A stretch of 64,000 nucleotides of DNA from Axinella damicornis (Eukaryota > Porifera > Demospongiae > Axinellida > Axinellidae): the NCBI GenBank assembly GCA_963931865.1, contig OZ007509.1, positions 19,436,227 through 19,500,226 of the forward strand, given 5' to 3'. Each line of letters starts with the position of its first letter. Within the stretch, counting starts at the first letter, position 1. This document shows positions 58,851-64,000 of the stretch, in pieces. The notes beneath the pieces were generated by a model that worked only from the letters and a program-made list of their open reading frames with translations, was not told the origin of the DNA and did not search any database. A program made the translations under genes and the position numbers.

Positions 58851-59088
58851 TTATCACTCTTACTTGTAGTATTGTACACTGTTCCAGGTTTTTTGATGTG
58901 CATGTCCCTATTCTATAATACTTACACAACATCATATGTGTAAGGCAGAGGAGGTGGTGTGCCTGTGTAGCTACAAGCTACAAGTGAATATGGGTTGTCC
59001 TGAGGTAAGCCAAGGGACAACATCAACACATAGTGAGGTACAACCTCTGATGGGGAGTGGTCTATCTGACATACCACACATAGAGACT

Positions 59089-59124
<36 letters not shown>

Positions 59125-59466
59125 GGTCATGCATTCATCGACTTTTGGGGCGGATAAGGCCACCTTGGTTGTCGTCTTTCTACGCAATTGCAAGTTTAAC
59201 AGCATTTCTGTGCTTGACGGGTGACCTATTTCGTTGAGGATTCTGAAAACTATTACAGTATAGCCCAATGATGTCAGCATGTTTATTCCCAATAAAGCAC
59301 ATGCAGTCTGCATCCAGCATTGTGCAATTGTAAAGCAGGGACAGTGGCCCCGGAACAAGGTCATGGTTTACTGTTTTGGTGCAAATCTTTGTGCAAGACT
59401 TGCAGGCCTAGTGACACGTACATTACAGCTCATGAGCCATCATAATTAATTAATGATGGCACATGA

Positions 59467-59490
<24 letters not shown>
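58851..59490. other. 3' region of kinase-kelch B
   Basis: Has the conserved CTGTTCCAGGTTTTTTGATG after the stop, a CA run at 59092-59120, and a poly-C tract starting at 59470. No gene seen. Confidence 0.5.
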
Positions 59491-59497
<7 letters not shown>

Positions 59498-59618
59498 GGG
59501 TGAGTCCCCCCACGTCCAGTGCTGCACACTGTGCCTCAGCCTCACTGGGACTGACGAGGTAGGGGACACCGAACAGAGAGAGAAGTTCCTGTGTGTGTGT
59601 GTGTGTGTGTGTGTAAGT

Positions 59619-59655
<37 letters not shown>

Positions 59656-60035
59656 AGGGGGGGGGGGGGGGGGGGGGGGAGATGTGTGAGTGTGGTAGAT
59701 ATTTCAAGTGTCCGATCTGAACATGATGTGGGTCTCCCATAACCTTACACTGCATCTCCGTCTGAGATGCACGCATACCGCACACCCACTCACCTGCACA
59801 TCTCTATACATGAGGCTGGAGATGCCGGCGGCCACCCTGCTCTGCTGGGCCCTCTCCCTCCCCAGCTCCATGGCCTCCCACTGCAGCCGAGACTGTGCCT
59901 CCTCTGGGGACAGGTGCAGTAGTGACTCCACCTCCCTCCCCCCAGCCCACTCCGGCCCCAGCGGTAGTGAGGGTGCTGGTTCTGATTCCACTCCTCCAGA
60001 TTCCCTGGAATCAGGGCTCCAAACCCACCTAGCTG

Positions 60036-60475
60036 CATTCATCTACATGCAGACCGATGAAGACGGTGAAAACCCTATAGCTAGTCATAGCAGTGACATT
60101 GCACAATCGATTCTGACTCTGTGATCTAAACATTCTATTCTGACTCCACTGGTACTGACCTGACTCACTATCACTGATGATCCCCGCCTGCATCATGAAT
60201 ATTCATTGGCAGTCATGAGTATATATCTGCTTTGACAGAATGTTACATACACTTCCCCCTCCCACACACACAGCTCCCCCCATCATCATGACCACCTGAG
60301 ATCTCAGCATTTGTGCCGGGCAGCTTGCTCGCTATTACTACGGCCAAATCAGTCAAATCTGTACACATCAAATAAAACATTACAGCACTGGTGGTCTAAA
60401 TTTTCCGTTTCTTCCGTCCCCTCTGTAGTTTTCCTTGCAAAAACTTTCCCTTTCCACAAACTGTCTCTTCTTCTG
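60036..60475. other. Short region between XPG copies with a kelch-gene remnant
   Basis: The segment 60256-60335 (CCCACACACACAGCTCCCCC, CATCATCATGACCACCTGAG, ATCTCAGCATTTGTGCCGGG) matches the minus-strand kelch gene at 42897-42970 (MLRSQVVVMGGAVYVGG). It is a small decayed fragment. Nothing else is recognised. Confidence 0.6.
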
Positions 60476-63400
60476 CTATGTCTTTCTCTTGCACAGGAGG
60501 GTCAACGTAACTTCAGTACAATCTCCAAGTAGCTCCAACTCCTCACCCTCCAAACTCTTCACAATGCTGTCAAACTCTGACTCACTGCTGCTACTGCTAG
60601 CAGAAAACTGCAGACCTTCAACTGTTCTAATATTTGCTGTAGTGACCTTCACTGCCTTGTTTCTTGGCTCTCCTCTCCTTCGCCCTCTTCCTCTTCTCTC
60701 TCGCCCTCTATATACCCCTCCTCTTCCCCTCTCTCTCCCCCTTCTCCCTCCTCTCCCTCTTTTTCCTCTTCCTCCAGATACGCCCATACTGGCAGCCTTG
60801 CTCTTCTCCTCACCAACAGACAGTCGGTCGTCTCTCGTGGCTTCATTGTCACTCATCGAGCTGCTCCCACTGGAAGACAGGTCAGTTCTCTTCCTCTTGA
60901 AGTTGGTGGGTGGACGTCGCTTCTTACATGTAGTGGCACCCTTTCCACCGTCTTCAGCTTCTGCAGGTGTGTGTGTGTGTGTGTGTGTGTGTATTAGCAT
61001 GTGTGTGGAGAGTATCAGCTGGGCATGGCTTTTGAATATTAACCCAGGTCCTTTACACAATGATGTCATCATAAATAGGTATTTCACTGAACATATCAAG
61101 CAAAAATGGCACATCAAAATTTAATGTGGGGAATTATCCAAATTGTGTAAAAAATCATATACCCCCTTCGAAAAATGCCTCAAATTTTGGAAAACACCTA
61201 AATTCGAAACTGTCTAAAACACATTTTGCAAAGACTCCTGCTTTGTGGAGCGCCAACTGCAGGGATTTGTGGCCAACGTTCCACTTTACTTGACGCGTTC
61301 ACATATATGCTTTTGCATAATGACATCCTGCAATAGTCCCTTTACATGTACATGCTTACATCATTGTTTACATAACAAGCAGCTGTCAACACCTGGTTAC
61401 CATTGTGAGTGAGTCTGGCAACCACGTTCCTCAACCTCCAGCTCTTGATGGTCTTGCTCTGAGAGGGAGTCGGAATCGTTGGGAGAAACTGTGTGATCTT
61501 ACGCTGTGACTGTGTGTGTGTGTGGTGTGTGTGTGTGGTGTGTGTGTGTGTGTGTGTGTGTGGAGGAAGGCTGTCACCAAATGAACCTCATACGTATACG
61601 TGTCAACCGTCCCTCTCTTGGAGGGACATTCCCTCTTTTTCTGAACCTTTTGACCCATGTCCCACTTTTGCCCCCAAAAGAAAAGAAGCATTGGTGTCAG
61701 TATAAGGCTCAGACCTGTGCACCTAGTATGTGTATGGGACAATGTATGCACAATGGAAACGAGTGTGACTCCAAGTTACATGTACGCAGGTTTGAGGTTC
61801 GATACAGGCCAAGGACAGAGAGAGGGACATGCTGCTAAAAAGTGCGACATTTGGTCACAAACTGGAAGATCAAAATGAGTAAAGTGCTGGTAATTACCAT
61901 GCATATCGGTGGTGTAGCAGATTCACCCACAGCCCCACCGATTGTGCTGCCTATGCCATACCCCACCCCATAGCAGCCCCACCCCATGGCAGCCCAGCCC
62001 CACCCCACCCCACCCCACGGCAGCCCAGCCCCACCCCACCCCACCCCACGGCAGCCCCACCCCACGGCAGCTCCACCTCACCCCACAGCAGCCCCACCCC
62101 ACGGCAGCCCTGCCCCCTTCCATTACCTCTCTGCTGTGCATCCTCTTCAAGACAGGAAGGAGAACCTCATCCACTCTGCTCTGGCTCCACCCCATCCTGT
62201 CCTGGGCAAACCTGGAGCACTGCGGCTCAGGAAATAAGAGTCGTGAACGTATCTAGTACTGTTACACTGGACAGTGAACTATGCCATGGATAATCACTGA
62301 ATAGTAACAAACGTCTGGTTCCAAGCAACATGCCAACGTACCTAGCCTCATTCGAGTACCTGGGAATGAAGGCTACAATGTACCAAACCAAGTGTACCTC
62401 GACAGCAATGATGTCAACTATCACTGATTCGGATGTAGTATCACTGACAACATTCACAAACCAAAGTACTATTTTATGTGAGGTCTCATTGATTTTTGGC
62501 TCTTCTTTAACCCATTAATGTTTTTCTACGGAGGTCTCTCTTAGCTCGTGGGTGCATTAAACCTACCATATTTCTGGTTCTCTCTGCTTTTCAGCCCCCA
62601 AATTCCACACACATGACCATGCAGCAATCCTCTACACATTCGTGACTCTAACCACACCCACCCATCAAGGGGCATCCAATAGTCACGGCTCTCTGCCGAC
62701 TATCACTCGTCTAGACCGAGAAAAACGCTTCACTGCCAGAATGGAGGCCCTACTGGGCGAGAGGACTGTTTTCTCAGCCCATTTGCACAAAGGAGGAGAG
62801 AAATGGCCCACCCAGCTCCAACCAACAGCTTTTCAAGGCCAAGCCCAGAAGCGGCCATGCTACCTAGGCTCAGTGCTGAAACCCATCCACCTCCCCCTGT
62901 CCCGCCCTCTCTGCTAGCGCAGAGCCTAAGTTCCAAGGACATTGCCGGAAGTCGACATCACTGATGAAAGTCTCATGCCGTCTGTAGACGGCTTTATCGG
63001 TTAAAGTGTTAATGTACACAGACTTATACTGGCCTTGTGCACGTCAACCCAAAATGTCACACTGTTCTGCCGTTGAGGTTGACATCTCTGCCAAATGGTC
63101 CCACTCTGAAATCGTAACCCACGGGAGAATGTTTTGGTATAATTCAATACATGTAGGAAGTTCCCACAAAACGTGTTATTACAGGAGGTGGTGGATACTT
63201 TTTGAGCAGGTCCAGGTCAGGCTTCCCCCACTCAAACTCCTCCCTGGAGTTGTCCAGTGCCGGGGAATGGTAGGCCCTCCGGACAGCCTCATCAGGAAAG
63301 GAGGGAGGGAGGGATAGCTGCCGCTGGAAGGGAGGAGGGACGACGGGGGACAAAGAAGTAAGAGGAAGGAGTAGGAAAGAAAAAAAAATAGGACGGAGAG

Positions 63401-63938
63401 GAGGGGGAGGAGGAACAACCACGCACACAGTGTTATCGCACCACTTTCTTCTGCAGTGCTGTCTCCTTTATCGTGAGAGCTGGCTTGGTGTTGACTTCTC
63501 TGTGCCACTCTCTGAGAGGGAGGGAGGGCGCAATGTGATTTTCCAAGCATTCTGGCGATTTTTTGAGCACCTTCATTGACTCCACAGTAAATACAGGGTT
63601 ACAATGAGGGGGTGGGTATTCCAAAAGCAAAATCAATAGGGCGGGAGGGGGAGGGAGGGAGTGAGGTGGTTCGAGGAGCGGGGGAGGGGAATCCAATAAA
63701 CACTTCCAATAATTATAACTGGATTGCAACACTCAGCCACTGACGGATGTACTAACATCACTGTCGGAGCTGGTGTCTGTCAACTCTGCCCACCTAAATT
63801 TTGTGAGTGGTTCCAGGCCCTCTCCCGGGAAGTCTCGCAGTATCTCCATGGCAGAGACCACGCCCACCCCCTCCAGCCCTTCCACATAGTCACTGCCCAG
63901 CAGGTAGGCCAGCACGATCAGGTGATCACGAGACAGAC
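60476..63938 (-). CDS. ERCC5: XPG/ERCC5 structure-specific nuclease, C-terminal half (continues off right edge)
   Basis: XPG cuts 3' of lesions in nucleotide excision repair. Exons, right to left: 63757-63938 ([40 protein letters not shown]), an exon ending near 63440 ([20 protein letters not shown]), about 63184-63327 ([34 protein letters not shown]), about 62126-62212 ([20 protein letters not shown]), about 61402-61508 ([34 protein letters not shown]) and 60476-60961. LGSDY with the helix-hairpin-helix [10 protein letters not shown] and WGKPDLD are XPG hallmarks. QRKITQFL sits where human XPG has its PCNA-binding box. The last exon is a Ser/Arg/Gly-rich tail with KKRR and [12 protein letters not shown], a likely nuclear localisation signal. 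The N-terminal nuclease half lies right of the window. Exact small-exon borders are approximate. Confidence 0.85.
61930..62112. repeat. CCCCACCCCACGGCAG tandem repeat
   Basis: About ten units of AGCCCCACCCCACGGC and variants fill the XPG intron immediately left of an exon. Confidence 0.85.
62213..63183. other. XPG intron
   Basis: No exon recognised. Contains TAGCCTCATTCGAGTACC facing GGGAATGAAGGCT at 62341-62372 (a weak member of the palindrome family) and otherwise unique sequence. Confidence 0.4.
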
Positions 63939-64000
63939 CTGTGAGGGAGTGGGGAGTGGGGTGTGTGCAGTGAGGGTGTGAGCGTGTGTACCACATATGA
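63939..64000. other. XPG intron at the right edge
   Basis: GGGAGTG and GTGTGTGCAGTGAGGGTGTG sequence like that at 53961-54000 in the left copy. No exon visible. Confidence 0.5.

Noticed and set aside
62642..62942. Frames in the large XPG intron
   Set aside because: Short, overlapping on both strands, no similarity or splice support.

Overview
This is nuclear DNA of an animal or close animal relative. Genes are split by short GT-AG introns, include very small exons (12, 23, 27 and 31 bp), and encode eukaryotic and largely animal-type proteins: MCM7, a KDM6/UTX demethylase, UDP-galactose 4-epimerase, an ANKRD49-like protein, glutathione reductase, an SLC24 (NCKX) exchanger, EMC5/MMGT1 and XPG/ERCC5. 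The intron and intergenic space is full of CA/TG, GGGA and poly-C tracts and small inverted-repeat elements. A gene with a polysaccharide pyruvyltransferase domain plus expanded kinase/kelch genes suggest an early-branching marine animal such as a sponge; that placement is inference, not proof.

Layout. 1-7588: MCM7 (minus, C-terminus off the left edge), a 200-N gap, then the C-terminal exons of a KDM6 demethylase (plus). 8713-12703: intronless GALE (minus) head to head with ANKRD49-like (plus). 13036-24290: glutathione reductase (minus) head to head with an SLC24 exchanger (plus); an intron of the latter carries a tRNA-Ile(GAT). 22816-45382: an 11-kb direct tandem duplication. Each unit holds the SLC24 3' part, a secreted glycoside-hydrolase-like gene (minus), EMC5 (plus), a kelch gene (minus) and a kinase (plus). 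The copies have decayed in a complementary way: EMC5 is intact only in copy 1, the kelch gene only in copy 2, SLC24 only at the left end, and the kinase-kelch gene only at the right end. Copy 2 took two LINE fragments; copy 1 took a PIF/Harbinger-like MITE and another inverted-repeat element. 43742-47196 and 56689-58850: two paralogous kinase/coiled-coil/kelch genes. 48913-52490: an unusual minus-strand locus joining a TPT/PEP-translocator-like membrane domain, a GT32-like glycosyltransferase and a polysaccharide pyruvyltransferase; its first exon lies inverted between inverted repeats. 53500-64000: XPG, with a degenerate 5'-truncated copy (left) and the C-terminal half of an apparently normal gene (right).

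How the genes relate. Several pairs are head to head with short shared promoters (GALE/ANKRD49, GSR/SLC24, GH-like/EMC5, kelch/kinase). The pyruvyltransferase fusion is the most novel candidate: a phosphoenolpyruvate importer joined to the enzyme that would spend phosphoenolpyruvate on glycans inside the Golgi. Two defects visible in the assembly (a 1-base frame break and the inverted 5' exon) must be resolved before it can be called functional.
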